From Rathayibacter rathayi (GTDB lineage Bacteria; Actinomycetota; Actinomycetes; Actinomycetales; Microbacteriaceae): a stretch of 64,000 nt of DNA. The notes below the pieces were generated by a model. The model made no database searches. It worked only from the letters and a program-made list of their open reading frames with translations, and was not told where the DNA came from. A program made the position numbers and the translations under genes. Shown here piece after piece: positions 33,258-41,977 of the stretch. The stretch covers positions 806,001 through 870,000 of the forward strand of contig NZ_CP028129.1 of assembly GCF_004011095.1 (NCBI RefSeq), written 5' to 3'. How positions within the stretch are numbered: the first letter of the stretch is position 1; each line of letters starts with the position of its first letter.

Positions 33258-33566
33258 GTGGTTCTAGTTCGTCAGGAGATCGGCGATGTCCTCAGGGACT
33301 TTCGCCTGCAGAAAGGTCGTACGCTCCGTCAGGTGGCGGGCAAGGCGAGCGTGGCGCTCGGCTACCTGAGCGAGGTCGAACGCGGTCAGAAGGAGGCCTC
33401 CTCGGAGATCCTCGCCTCTGTCGCCGACGCTCTCGACACCCCTATTTCGGTGATCATGCGTGAAGTCGGCGATCGCCTCGCCGTCATCGAAGGCATCGAC
33501 ACCATCCCCGACACCATCCCGGCCGACATGGTCGCCGGCTTCGACGCAGACCTCGTCGCGCAGTAG
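33258..33566 (+). CDS. ClgR-like XRE-family regulator
   Basis: A 102-residue protein with a helix-turn-helix of the Cro/C1 type: LRDFRLQKGRTLRQVAGKAS, then VALGYLSEVERGQKEASSEI with recognition helix GYLSEVERGQK. The C-terminal segment (PADMVAGFDADLVAQ) resembles the tail of ClgR, which activates clpP, lon and stress genes in actinobacteria and is degraded by Clp. The GTG start follows AAGGAGGG with good spacing. Its place between cinA and recA matches the known ClgR locus. No ClgR box was found in its own upstream region. Confidence 0.82.
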   Translation: MVLVRQEIGDVLRDFRLQKGRTLRQVAGKASVALGYLSEVERGQKEASSEILASVADALDTPISVIMREVGDRLAVIEGIDTIPDTIPADMVAGFDADLVAQ

Positions 33567-33607
33567 TCGGCTCCCGTCCTCTCCCACCCACCGCACCCGG
33601 TTCCACA

Positions 33608-33642
33608 CGAAGGGCGCCCAGGCTTCGGCCGGGCGCCCTTCG
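33608..33642. terminator. Terminator hairpin after the ClgR-like gene
   Basis: CGAAGGGCGCCC (33608-33619) pairs with GGGCGCCCTTCG (33631-33642). Inside, GGC-TTCG-GCC extends the stem after a single bulged A at 33620, giving a TTCG tetraloop. Confidence 0.8.
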
Positions 33643-33674
33643 GCATTCCCGGAGGAGCGGTGCGGGGGAGCGGC

Positions 33675-33680
33675 TAGCGT
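33675..33680 (+). promoter_or_regulatory. -10 box, DUF3046 gene
   Basis: TAGCGT, 6 nt before the ATG at 33687. Confidence 0.4.
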
Positions 33681-33686
33681 GGAGCC

Positions 33687-33911
33687 ATGCGCTTGAGCGA
33701 GTTCCGCCGGCTGGTCGACGAGGAGTTCGGCGCCGGGTATGCGCGCGTGCTGGTCTCGGACCTCGTGCTCACGGAGTTGGGCGGGCAGACCGCCGAGCAG
33801 GCGCTCGCGGACGGCGCGGAGCCGCGGGACGTCTGGCTCGCCCTGTGCCGAGCCAGTGATGTCCCGGAGGTGCGCTGGCATGGCAGGGATCCGAGCAAGC
33901 GCCGACGGTGA
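33687..33911 (+). CDS. DUF3046 protein
   Basis: A 74-residue protein beginning MRLSEFRRLVDEEFGAGYAR, with LVLTELGGQTAEQALADGA and the ending PEVRWHGRDPSKR. This matches DUF3046, a small actinobacterial family nearly always found just upstream of recA. It is soluble and helical. Its function is not known to me; the constant link to recA suggests a role in recombination or its control. Confidence 0.85.
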   Translation: MRLSEFRRLVDEEFGAGYARVLVSDLVLTELGGQTAEQALADGAEPRDVWLALCRASDVPEVRWHGRDPSKRRR

Positions 33912-33955
33912 CATCACCGACCGAAGCCGTGTTCGACACGCCGGCGTCATCTGAT

Positions 33956-33971
33956 CGAATTCGTGTTCGAG
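33956..33971. promoter_or_regulatory. LexA-binding SOS box, recA
   Basis: TCGAATTCGTGTTCGA matches the actinobacterial SOS box TCGAAC-N4-GTTCGA at 11 of 12 fixed positions. It lies 218 nt before the recA start, beyond the end of the DUF3046 gene. Confidence 0.85.
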
Positions 33972-34188
33972 CGGTCTAAGCTCCTCCACAGAAGCAGAAA
34001 CGGCTCCGTCTCCACGGAGTCGCTCTCGCTCGGCACCGATGTCGGTGGTCGGGCGTACCGTCGGAGACACCTGAACGGATCTGCTTCACCGCCTTGTCGC
34101 AGCCGGCCGGCACTGTCACTCCGACAGCCTCCGGCATGTCGCGACAGCCTGTAGGCGACATACACGACGAAACGAGAGCGAGACGGCC
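33972..34188 (+). other. recA leader
   Basis: No gene is seen between the SOS box and recA. A hairpin GGCTCCGT-CTCC-ACGGAGTC lies at 34003-34022. TCTAAGCT at 33976-33983 could be part of a -10 element. The leader is unusually long, about 200 nt. Confidence 0.4.
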
Positions 34189-35256
34189 ATGCCCAGTTCC
34201 TCCGACCGCGAGAAGTCCCTCGAGACTGCGCTCGCCCAGATTGATCGCCAGTTCGGCAAGGGTGCGGTCATGCGCCTGGGCAGCGATGAACGCGCTCCCG
34301 TCGAGGTGATCCAGACCGGTTCCATCGCGCTCGACGTCGCTCTCGGGATCGGTGGGTTGCCCCGTGGCCGCATCGTCGAGATCTATGGTCCCGAGTCTTC
34401 CGGCAAGACCACGCTCACCCTGCACGCGATCGCGAACGCGCAGCGCAACGGAGGTATCGCTGCCTTCATCGACGCCGAGCACGCACTCGACCCCGAATAC
34501 GCCAAGAAGCTCGGAGTCGACATCGACTCGCTCCTCGTGTCGCAGCCCGATACGGGAGAGCAGGCGCTCGAGATCGCCGACATGCTCGTGCGCTCCGGCT
34601 CGATCGACCTCATCGTGATCGACTCCGTGGCCGCGCTCGTGCCGCGTGCCGAGATCGAGGGCGAGATGGGTGACTCCCACGTCGGCCTCCAGGCCCGCCT
34701 TATGTCGCAGGCCCTGCGCAAGCTCACGGGTGGTCTGAACACCACCAACACCACGATGATCTTCATCAACCAGCTGCGGGAGAAGATCGGCGTCTTCTTC
34801 GGGAGCCCCGAGACCACCGCCGGTGGCAAGGCTCTCAAGTTCTACGCGTCCGTCCGTCTCGACATCCGCCGCATCGAGACACTGAAGGATGGCACCGAGG
34901 CGGTCGGTAACCGCACCCGCGTCAAGGTCGTGAAGAACAAGATGGCCCCGCCCTTCAAGCAGGCCGAGTTCGACATTCTTTACGGCATCGGGATCTCGCG
35001 CGAGGGAAGCCTCATCGACTTCGGTGTCGAGCACGAGATCGTCCGCAAGTCCGGCGCCTGGTACACCTACGACGGCGACCAACTCGGGCAGGGCAAGGAG
35101 AAGGCGCGGCAGTTCCTGATCGACAACCCCGATGTGGCCGCCGAGATCGAGAAGCGCATCCTGGTCAAGCTCGGCGTAGTCGCAGACCCGAACTCGGCCG
35201 TCGAGGCCGCTCCGGTTGCGATCGAGACCAAGCAGCCCGTCCGCAAGGGCGCCTAG
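34189..35256 (+). CDS. recA: Recombinase A
   Basis: A 355-residue Rec[20 protein letters not shown] is Walker A near residues 67-85. [21 protein letters not shown] is Walker B with loop L1. [16 protein letters not shown] sequence and [22 protein letters not shown] are core motifs. It forms filaments on single-stranded DNA, drives recombination and triggers LexA self-cleavage. LexA is encoded about 11 kb away in this window. recX starts 3 nt after the stop. Confidence 0.99.
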   Translation: MPSSSDREKSLETALAQIDRQFGKGAVMRLGSDERAPVEVIQTGSIALDVALGIGGLPRGRIVEIYGPESSGKTTLTLHAIANAQRNGGIAAFIDAEHALDPEYAKKLGVDIDSLLVSQPDTGEQALEIADMLVRSGSIDLIVIDSVAALVPRAEIEGEMGDSHVGLQARLMSQALRKLTGGLNTTNTTMIFINQLREKIGVFFGSPETTAGGKALKFYASVRLDIRRIETLKDGTEAVGNRTRVKVVKNKMAPPFKQAEFDILYGIGISREGSLIDFGVEHEIVRKSGAWYTYDGDQLGQGKEKARQFLIDNPDVAAEIEKRILVKLGVVADPNSAVEAAPVAIETKQPVRKGA

Positions 35257-35259
35257 CCC

Positions 35260-36069
35260 GTGGCGGAGAAGGCCGCGGAGGGCGCCGGGGGACGTCCCGT
35301 GGCCTTCCTGCCCTGGGTCGACCGGAGCGCGGCAGGAGAGGAGGGCTGGGCGGCCGTGGCACCGGACACCGAACGTGCTGGCGCAACACCGGAGTCGCGG
35401 GAACCCGAGGCTGTGAACTCGACCGAACGGGAGGCCACGAGCCGGCGGTCGGGCGTGTCCGCTGCCGGTTCCCGTGGGTCCGACGCGCCCGAGCGGATCG
35501 CGGAGCTGTCGGCCCATATCGCTCGGCGTGCACCGGCCTTCGTCGAGGACACAGACGACGAGGAAGCGGTCGAGGGACCCCGGGAGGTCGACCCCGAGCA
35601 GGTCGCCGACAGGATCGTGCGGGGACTCTCTCGCAAGAGCCTGTCGGTCGCCGAGGTGGAGGCGCGGCTCTACACCGAGGGGGTCGCCGAGAAGGACGCC
35701 CTCGAGATCGTCGAGCGCTTCACTCGGTTCGGCTATCTCGACGACCTCAAGATGGCGGAGCAACTGGTTGTGTCGCTGCGCGACCGCAAGAAGCTGGGCC
35801 GCTCCTCCATCCAGCAGGAGCTCCGCGCCCGCAAGCTCCCCCCCGATGTCATTGCCTCCGCGCTGGACGAGCTTGACGGCGACGACGAGTACCGCACGGC
35901 GCTCGAGCTGGCGTGTAAGCGCCTGCCGAGCCTGCGCTCGCTCTCACACGAGGTCGCCGAGAGACGCCTCACGGGGTTCCTCGCCCGCCGCGGATATGCC
36001 GGCGGTCTCGTGCAGCGCGTTGTTCGCGAGACGATCCGCACGCCCGGGTCGAGCGTCCGCTTCCGCTGA
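35260..36069 (+). CDS. recX: Regulatory protein RecX
   Basis: A 269-residue protein starting at the GTG at 35260. The first 115 residues are a low-complexity extension. The RecX three-helix repeats start around 120: [60 protein letters not shown] and [19 protein letters not shown]. RecX binds the RecA filament and limits its extension. Tight spacing with recA implies co-transcription and SOS induction. The long N-terminal extension occurs in several actinobacterial RecX proteins. Confidence 0.92.
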   Translation: MAEKAAEGAGGRPVAFLPWVDRSAAGEEGWAAVAPDTERAGATPESREPEAVNSTEREATSRRSGVSAAGSRGSDAPERIAELSAHIARRAPAFVEDTDDEEAVEGPREVDPEQVADRIVRGLSRKSLSVAEVEARLYTEGVAEKDALEIVERFTRFGYLDDLKMAEQLVVSLRDRKKLGRSSIQQELRARKLPPDVIASALDELDGDDEYRTALELACKRLPSLRSLSHEVAERRLTGFLARRGYAGGLVQRVVRETIRTPGSSVRFR

Positions 36070-36101
36070 GACGGCTGACGGGATGCGGCCGGGCCGGCGC
36101 G

Positions 36102-36107
36102 TAGAAT
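36102..36107 (+). promoter_or_regulatory. -10 box, miaB
   Basis: TAGAAT, 8 nt before the ATG at 36116. Confidence 0.5.
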
Positions 36108-36115
36108 CGCACACC

Positions 36116-37684
36116 ATGAGCATGCTCGCTAGCGCCCCGTCGCCCGTCGCCGAGTCCCGGCCGAGGACCTACGAGGTCCGCACGTTCGGGTGCCAGATGA
36201 ACGTGCACGACTCCGAGCGGCTGAGCGGCTCGCTCGAAGCGGCGGGCTACGTGTCGGCAGGCGGAGCCGAAGCAGACGTGGTCGTGATCAATACCTGCGC
36301 GGTCCGCGAGAACGCCGACAACAAGCTCTACGGCCACCTCGGCCACCTCGCCTCGGTCAAGCGCCGCCACGGCGACATGCAGATCGCGGTCGGCGGATGC
36401 CTCGCCCAAAAGGACAAGGACGTCATCCTCGATCGCGCCCCCTGGGTCGATGTGGTCTTCGGCACGCACAACATGGGCTCCCTCCCGAGTCTGCTCAAGC
36501 GCGCCCGGCACAACGACGAAGCGCAGCTCGAGATCCTCGAGTCGCTCGACGTCTTCCCCTCCACTCTCCCCACCAAGCGCGAGTCGACCTCCAGCGGCTG
36601 GGTCTCGATCTCGGTCGGCTGCAACAACACCTGCACTTTCTGCATCGTGCCCTCGCTCCGCGGCAAGGAGAAGGACCGGCGTCCTGGCGACGTGCTCGCC
36701 GAGATCCAGGCGCTCGTCGATGACGGCGCGATCGAGGTCACGCTCCTCGGTCAGAATGTCAACTCCTACGGCGTCGAGTTCGGTGACCGGCAGGCGTTCT
36801 CGAAGCTCCTACGCGCTGCCGCCACGATCGAGGGCCTCGAGCGCATTCGCTTCACCAGCCCCCACCCGGCCGCGTTCAGCGACGACGTGATCGACGCTAT
36901 GGCCGAGACGCCAGCGGTCATGCCGCAGCTGCACATGCCGTTGCAGTCCGGGTCGGACCGTATCCTCAAGGCGATGCGCCGCTCGTACCGCTCGGAGAAA
37001 TTCCTCGGCATCCTCGAGCGTGTGCGCGCCCGCATCCCGCACGCGGCGATCAGCACTGACATCATCGTCGGATTCCCCGGCGAGACCGAAGTCGACTTCC
37101 AGGAGACCCTTCGGGTCGTCGAGCAGGCGCGTTTCGCTTCGGCCTTCACGTTCCAGTACTCCATCCGGCCCGGCACCCCCGCGGCGACATTGCCCGACCA
37201 AATCCCGAAGGCCGTCGTGCAGGAGCGCTACGAGCGCCTCACCGCCCTGCAGGATGCCATCAGCGAGCAGGAGAACCGCACGATCGTCGGGCGCGAGGTC
37301 GAGGTGTTGGTGGCGACGGGGGAGGGCCGCCGTGACACCGAGACCCACCGGCTGAGTGGCCGCGCGGAGGACAGCCGTCTGGTGCACTTCGACGTTCCCG
37401 CAGGCTCCGAGCAGCCGCGTCCCGGCGACGTGGTCTCGGTGCTGGTCACCCGGGCCGCCCCGTTCTACCTTCTCGCCGATTCGCCGGACGGAGCCCCGCT
37501 CCGCATCCGCCGCACCCGCGCGGGAGACGCGTGGGACCGGGCGCAGACCGAGTCCTGCGGCGCTCCGGCGACCCCCGGCGTCGCCGGAGCGCCGCGGGTC
37601 TCGCTCGGACTGCCCTCCCTGCGAGTGCAGAGCACCAGCACTCTGACCACGCCGATCGACGGTGCCGCCGATGGCGAGCGCTGA
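36116..37684 (+). CDS. miaB: tRNA methylthiotransferase MiaB
   Basis: A 522-residue radical-SAM enzyme. The N-terminal cluster uses Cys in [29 protein letters not shown] and GGCLAQKD. The radical-SAM motif CNNTCTFC appears within [20 protein letters not shown] near residues 165-180. The TRAM domain follows [11 protein letters not shown] near 345. It adds methylthio to i6A37 in tRNA, after MiaA has made i6A. The last 60 residues are Pro/Ala-rich and not conserved. Its end overlaps miaA. Confidence 0.96.
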   Translation: MSMLASAPSPVAESRPRTYEVRTFGCQMNVHDSERLSGSLEAAGYVSAGGAEADVVVINTCAVRENADNKLYGHLGHLASVKRRHGDMQIAVGGCLAQKDKDVILDRAPWVDVVFGTHNMGSLPSLLKRARHNDEAQLEILESLDVFPSTLPTKRESTSSGWVSISVGCNNTCTFCIVPSLRGKEKDRRPGDVLAEIQALVDDGAIEVTLLGQNVNSYGVEFGDRQAFSKLLRAAATIEGLERIRFTSPHPAAFSDDVIDAMAETPAVMPQLHMPLQSGSDRILKAMRRSYRSEKFLGILERVRARIPHAAISTDIIVGFPGETEVDFQETLRVVEQARFASAFTFQYSIRPGTPAATLPDQIPKAVVQERYERLTALQDAISEQENRTIVGREVEVLVATGEGRRDTETHRLSGRAEDSRLVHFDVPAGSEQPRPGDVVSVLVTRAAPFYLLADSPDGAPLRIRRTRAGDAWDRAQTESCGAPATPGVAGAPRVSLGLPSLRVQSTSTLTTPIDGAADGER

Positions 37685-38636
37685 GCACGGGGCCCCCGGG
37701 CCCGCACTGATCGCGATCGTCGGCGCGACCGGCACCGGCAAGACCGCGCTCTCGCTCGATCTCGCCGAGGCGATCCGGAGCGAGGGCGGTTCTGCCGAGA
37801 TCGTCAATTCGGACGCGACCCAGCTCTACCGCGGGATGGACATCGGCACCGCGAAGCTCGCCGTCGAGGAGCGCCGCGGCATCCCACACCATCTCTTCGA
37901 CGTGCTCGACCTGACCGAGGAGGCCTCGGTCGCTCGTTATCAGACCGAGGCCCGGCGCGTGATCGAGGAGGTCCAGGCCCGCGGCGCGACACCGATCCTG
38001 GTGGGCGGGTCCGGTCTCTACGTGTCGAGCGTCCTCTTCGAATTCTCCTTCGCGGGGACCGACCCCGAGGTGCGGCGCCGGCTCGAGGAAACGGCCACGC
38101 GCGAGGGCCTGGGCGTCCTCGTCGGGCGACTGCGGGCGATCGACGAGGCTGTCGCCGAGCGGATCGGCCCGCACAACGCTCGGCGCATCATCCGGGCGCT
38201 CGAGATCGCCGAACTCACCGGTGGTCGTACCCATAGCGCCCTGATGCCCAATGAGCCCGTCGCCTGGTGTGCGACCTCGACCCTCTTCCTCGAGGCGCCG
38301 CGGGAGGAACTGGTGCAGTGGCTCGACCGGCGGACCGAGCTCATGTGGGCGGGCGGGATGCTCGACGAGGTCGAGCGCCTGGTCCCGCTGGGTCTCGAGA
38401 GGGGCGTCACCGCGCGGCGCGCGATCGGGTACGACCAGGCTCTCGCCCAGCGCGCCGGCACCCTGACGCAGCGGGAGGCGATCGCGGCCACCCAGTCCCT
38501 CACCCGGCGCTACGCCCGTCGACAGAACAGCTGGTTCCGTCGTTACACCGGGGCTCACCGGCTCCCGTACGACGCGCCCGAACTGGTGGCTCGCGCGCGC
38601 GCCGCCGCCCAGACCGCAGCGCCGGGTCCTCGGTAG
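37671..38636 (+). CDS. miaA: tRNA dimethylallyltransferase
   Basis: A 321-residue MiaA. The ATG at 37671 overlaps miaB by 14 nt. [20 protein letters not shown] is the P-loop near residues 14-33. [20 protein letters not shown] follows; Thr stands where Met is common (DAMQ). [14 protein letters not shown] and [14 protein letters not shown] are the tRNA- and substrate-binding motifs. It prenylates A37 of tRNAs that read UNN codons and supplies the substrate of MiaB, encoded just upstream. Confidence 0.95.
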   Translation: MASAEHGAPGPALIAIVGATGTGKTALSLDLAEAIRSEGGSAEIVNSDATQLYRGMDIGTAKLAVEERRGIPHHLFDVLDLTEEASVARYQTEARRVIEEVQARGATPILVGGSGLYVSSVLFEFSFAGTDPEVRRRLEETATREGLGVLVGRLRAIDEAVAERIGPHNARRIIRALEIAELTGGRTHSALMPNEPVAWCATSTLFLEAPREELVQWLDRRTELMWAGGMLDEVERLVPLGLERGVTARRAIGYDQALAQRAGTLTQREAIAATQSLTRRYARRQNSWFRRYTGAHRLPYDAPELVARARAAAQTAAPGPR

Positions 38637-38639
38637 GCT
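38634..38639 (+). promoter_or_regulatory. -10 box, dapF
   Basis: TAGGCT overlaps the miaA stop codon and ends 7 nt before the ATG at 38647. Confidence 0.45.
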
Positions 38640-38646
38640 GTCCGCC

Positions 38647-39528
38647 ATGACGATCGAGCTGCACTTCACCAAGGGCCAGGGCACGGGCAACGACTTCGTG
38701 CTCTACAGCGACCCGGACGGTGAGGTGGACCTCTCGCCCGCTCAGGTCGCGATGATCTGCGACCGGCACTTCGGCGTCGGGGCCGACGGTGTTATCCGGG
38801 CGGTCCGCTCCAGGGCGATCCCGGAGGGTGCTGCCTCACTCGCCGAGGAGAGCGAGGCGGAGTGGTTCATGGACTACCGCAACGCTGACGGCTCGATCGC
38901 GGAGATGTGCGGCAACGGCATCCGCGTCTACGCGGCGTTCCTGCTCGCCGCCGGACTCGCCGCGCTCGAGCCCGGTGACACCCTCCCGATCGGCACCCGC
39001 GCGGGAGTGCGCGACGTGACGCGGAGCGGTGCTGGCTTCCAGGTCGACCTCGGCCGCTGGGAGCTGGCGGGCGGCGAGCCACTGGTGCGGGCTAAGGAGC
39101 TGAGCGTCGCGCGGCCCGGACTCGGACTCGACCTCGGCAACCCGCACGTCGTCGTCGCGCTGAGCAACGACGAGGAACTCGAGTCCGCCGATCTCTCCTA
39201 CATCCCTCACCTCGACCCGGAGCCGACCGTCGGGGCGAACGTCGAGTTCGTCGTGCCCGGCGAGCCCCTCGTTCACGACGGTATCGGTCGGATTCGGATG
39301 CGCGTGCACGAGCGCGGCAGCGGTGAGACCCTCAGCTGCGGCACTGGCGCGGCCGCGGCAGCCCTGGCGGTACGTCACTGGGCGGGAGCCCGCGCCCCGC
39401 AGTCGTGGCGCGTCGAGGTGCCGGGGGGCACGCTCGGCGTGACCATGTTCGCGGCGGAGGAGGGCGAGCACGTCGGACTCTCCGGTCCGGCCCACCTGGT
39501 CTTCACCGGTACCATCCGGCTCGACTGA
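38647..39528 (+). CDS. dapF: Diaminopimelate epimerase
   Basis: A 293-residue DapF. The two catalytic cysteines lie in [12 protein letters not shown] near residue 88 and [16 protein letters not shown] near 231. [14 protein letters not shown] and NADGS are substrate-binding motifs. It converts LL- to meso-diaminopimelate for the cell wall and lysine. It follows miaA directly but has its own -10 box. The gene converges with the methyltransferase gene 9 nt downstream. Confidence 0.95.
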   Translation: MTIELHFTKGQGTGNDFVLYSDPDGEVDLSPAQVAMICDRHFGVGADGVIRAVRSRAIPEGAASLAEESEAEWFMDYRNADGSIAEMCGNGIRVYAAFLLAAGLAALEPGDTLPIGTRAGVRDVTRSGAGFQVDLGRWELAGGEPLVRAKELSVARPGLGLDLGNPHVVVALSNDEELESADLSYIPHLDPEPTVGANVEFVVPGEPLVHDGIGRIRMRVHERGSGETLSCGTGAAAAALAVRHWAGARAPQSWRVEVPGGTLGVTMFAAEEGEHVGLSGPAHLVFTGTIRLD

Positions 39529-39537
39529 TCCGCCGGC

Positions 39538-40149
39538 TCAGGCCGAGCGCGTCGTGCGCAGCACCCGGAAGCCCTTCGCGGAGCTGACCCGCTCCACTTC
39601 GAGCCGACCGGCGAAGGCGTCGGTGAGCCAGGTTTGCAGCGAGTCGGATCCGAGGTTGCGCTGGACGACGAGCCAGGCGTCGGCACCCGCCTCCAGCCTG
39701 GGCAGCCAGCGCTCCAGGAGCAGGTGCAGCTCTTCCTTGCCGATGCGGATTGGCGGATTCGACCAGACGGTGCGAAAGCGCACGTCGGCGGGAACATCAT
39801 CGGGCAGCACAGCGTTGACGTTGAGGACGCCGAGATCCTCGCAGTTGCGACGGACCAGTTCGAGCGACCGCTGGTTAACGTCGACCGCCCATACCCGGGC
39901 GTCGGGGGAGGCGAGGGCGAGCGCGAGGGTGATCGGACCCCAGCCGCAGCCGAGGTCCAGCAGGTCCCCGCCGGTGGGGGCGTCCGGTACAGCGTCCAGC
40001 AGGACGCGCGTGCCGAGATCGACGTGACCGGGGCTGAACACTCCTCCTGCCGTCGTGACCTCCAGGTCGCGGCCGGCCAGGCGGGCCGGGATCCTGCGGG
40101 GCCGGAGGTCGCCGTCGGGAGTGCTCGAGAAGTAGTGCTCGCCGGCCAT
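39538..40149 (-). CDS. RsmC-like class I methyltransferase
   Basis: A 203-residue SAM-dependent methyltransferase. LLDLGCGWGPITLALALASP is motif I and WAVDVNQRSLELVRRN motif II. The catalytic motif TVWSNPPIRIGKEELHLLLE carries the NPP(I/Y/F) of N-methylating rRNA enzymes. It equals the catalytic domain of RsmC/RlmG and probably methylates a guanine in ribosomal RNA. The ATG at 40149 is preferred; MAGEHYFSSTP is typical of the group. It is divergent from hflX. Confidence 0.88.
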   Translation of the reverse strand: MAGEHYFSSTPDGDLRPRRIPARLAGRDLEVTTAGGVFSPGHVDLGTRVLLDAVPDAPTGGDLLDLGCGWGPITLALALASPDARVWAVDVNQRSLELVRRNCEDLGVLNVNAVLPDDVPADVRFRTVWSNPPIRIGKEELHLLLERWLPRLEAGADAWLVVQRNLGSDSLQTWLTDAFAGRLEVERVSSAKGFRVLRTTRSA

Positions 40150-40179
40150 GAGAAGTGAACCTATCAACACCTGAGGAGT

Positions 40180-40185
40180 TAGTGT
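40180..40185 (+). promoter_or_regulatory. -10 box, hflX
   Basis: TAGTGT, 7 nt before the ATG at 40193. Confidence 0.4.
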
Positions 40186-40192
40186 TATCCGG

Positions 40193-41746
40193 ATGACGGA
40201 AGACCTGAACGAGACCGACACGACCGAGGCCGTGGACGTCGTCTCGAGGGTCCTGGCGAACGCGCAGTCGCGCTCGACAGGGTACTCGCGCTTCGTCCCG
40301 GGTGGAGCCCAGGCGCTGCAGAGCGCCGGCCACGAGGGCGACAACAGCGACGGCAAGAACAGCGACGGCGAACAGTTCGACCGCGACGACCGGCAGGCTC
40401 TGCGTCGCGTCGCCGGGCTGTCGACCGAACTCGAGGACGTCACAGAGGTCGAGTACCGCCAGGTGCGCCTCGAGAACGTCGTGCTGATCGGCGTCTACTC
40501 GCAGAACTCGCTCGAGGACGCCGAGAACTCGCTGCACGAGCTCGCCGCCCTGGCGGAGACCGCGGGAGCGACCGTACTCGACGGCCTGCTACAGCGCCGC
40601 CCGCACCCGGACCCGAGCACCTACCTGGGCAAGGGCAAGGCGCAGGAGCTCGCCGGGCTCGTCGCCGCTCTCGGCGCCGACACGGTCGTCGCCGACACCG
40701 AGCTCGCACCGAGCCAGCGCCGAGCGCTGGAGGACGTGGTGAAGGTGAAGGTGATCGACCGCACCGCAGTGATCCTCGACATCTTCAGCCAGCACGCCAC
40801 GAGCCGTGAGGGCAAGGCGCAGGTCGAGCTTGCGCAGCTCGAGTACCTGCTGCCCAGACTCCGCGGCTGGGGTGAGTCGATGTCCCGTCAGGCCGGCGGC
40901 CAGGTCGGCGCGGGAGCCGGAATGGGCTCGCGCGGACCGGGTGAGACCAAGATCGAGCTCGACCGCCGCCGGATTCACACCAGGATGGCGCGATTGCGGA
41001 AGCAGATCACCGCGATGAAGCCCGCTCGTGAGGCCAAGCGCGCGAACCGCAAGCGCAACGCCGTCCCTTCTGTGGCGATCGCGGGCTACACCAATGCCGG
41101 CAAGTCGAGCCTGCTCAACCGGATGACCCGCGCGGGAGTCCTGGTCGAGAACGCGCTGTTCGCCACCCTGGACGCGACCGTCCGCAAGGCGCAGACGAGC
41201 GATGGCCGCGTTTACACGCTCGCCGACACTGTCGGGTTCGTTCGAGCGCTCCCGCACCAGTTGGTCGAGGCGTTCCGCTCCACGCTCGAGGAGGTGGCCG
41301 ACTCCGATGTGATCGTCCACGTCGTCGACGCCTCTCACCCCGATCCCGCGGGCCAGATCAACACGGTGCGCGACGTGATCGGTGAGGTGGGCGCGCGCAG
41401 CATCCCCGAGATCATCGCGTTCAACAAGGCGGATTTGGTGGATGAGGGAACGCGGTTGGTACTGCGCGGGCTCGCCCCAGACGCGGTCTTCGTGTCGGCA
41501 CGCAGCGGTGAGGGCATCAAGGAGCTGGAGGCGCGGATCGCCGAGATCCTGCCCGAGCCGGACGTCGAGATCGACCTGCTCGTACCGTACGACCGCGGCG
41601 ACGTGACCTCGCACCTGCACCGCAGCGGCCGGATTCTGTCGACGCAGTACGTCGAGGGCGGCACGCATGTGATCGCCCTGGTGCACGCCGACCTCGCGGG
41701 CTCGCTCGCCGAGTTCGCAGTGCCTCGGGCGGCCATACAGGCCTGA
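40193..41746 (+). CDS. hflX: Ribosome-associated GTPase HflX
   Basis: A 517-residue HflX. The N-terminal domain carries RRPHPDPSTYLGKGKAQEL and RTAVILDIFSQHATSREGKA. A coiled arm with GPGETKIELDRRRI follows. The G domain has VAIAGYTNAGKSSLLNRMT (G1) near 295-313, LADTVGFVRALP (G3), and FNKADLVDE (G4). It splits stalled ribosomes after heat or antibiotic stress. Residues 45-65 contain a short in-frame repeat (DNSDGKNSDGE) outside conserved parts. Confidence 0.95.
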   Translation: MTEDLNETDTTEAVDVVSRVLANAQSRSTGYSRFVPGGAQALQSAGHEGDNSDGKNSDGEQFDRDDRQALRRVAGLSTELEDVTEVEYRQVRLENVVLIGVYSQNSLEDAENSLHELAALAETAGATVLDGLLQRRPHPDPSTYLGKGKAQELAGLVAALGADTVVADTELAPSQRRALEDVVKVKVIDRTAVILDIFSQHATSREGKAQVELAQLEYLLPRLRGWGESMSRQAGGQVGAGAGMGSRGPGETKIELDRRRIHTRMARLRKQITAMKPAREAKRANRKRNAVPSVAIAGYTNAGKSSLLNRMTRAGVLVENALFATLDATVRKAQTSDGRVYTLADTVGFVRALPHQLVEAFRSTLEEVADSDVIVHVVDASHPDPAGQINTVRDVIGEVGARSIPEIIAFNKADLVDEGTRLVLRGLAPDAVFVSARSGEGIKELEARIAEILPEPDVEIDLLVPYDRGDVTSHLHRSGRILSTQYVEGGTHVIALVHADLAGSLAEFAVPRAAIQA

Positions 41747-41761
41747 TCCCGGTACCGAAGC

Positions 41762-41787
41762 GCTCGCCTCCCGCTCGGGAGGCGGGC
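41762..41787. terminator. hflX terminator hairpin
   Basis: CGCCTCCC (41765-41772) pairs with GGGAGGCG (41777-41784) over loop GCTC. Three more pairs extend it to 41762-41787. GTTTCGT follows. Confidence 0.7.
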
Positions 41788-41811
41788 GTTTCGTGCATCG
41801 GCGACGACATA

Positions 41812-41842
41812 CGACGTCACACCCGTTCATCCGACGTCACAC
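41812..41842 (+). repeat. Direct repeats CGACGTCACAC
   Basis: CGACGTCACAC occurs at 41812-41822 and 41832-41842, 20 bp apart (about two helical turns), upstream of metF. Each holds a GACGTC palindrome. It could be an operator for the methionine genes. Confidence 0.55.
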
Positions 41843-41868
41843 GTCTCGACTCCGGCGTCCATCGTTCC

Positions 41869-41977
41869 TACTCTGGTCCGCGAGGCGCCGACCGGCGCGT
41901 GGAGCGACAGCCGAGCCCGGCACCCGCCCGAACCCAGCCGACCCTCCGGGGTTGAACGAGGAACGGAGGGCACTGCG
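41869..41977 (+). promoter_or_regulatory. metF leader with Shine-Dalgarno-sequestering hairpin
   Basis: CCCTCCG (41942-41948) pairs perfectly with CGGAGGG (41964-41970). The right arm contains GGAGGG, the ribosome binding site for the GTG at 41978. Upstream, GCGCCgaccGGCGC (41886-41899) is another hairpin, followed by GGAGCGAC and GCCCGGCACCCGCC. These loosely resemble the S-box (SAM-I) core, with GGCACCC for GGCAACC. A SAM- or methionine-responsive switch is possible but not shown. Confidence 0.5.

Noticed and set aside
41869..41977. Definite SAM-I or cobalamin riboswitch
   Set aside because: The GGCAACC core is altered and no matching pseudoknot or B12 box was found; only a candidate leader is reported.
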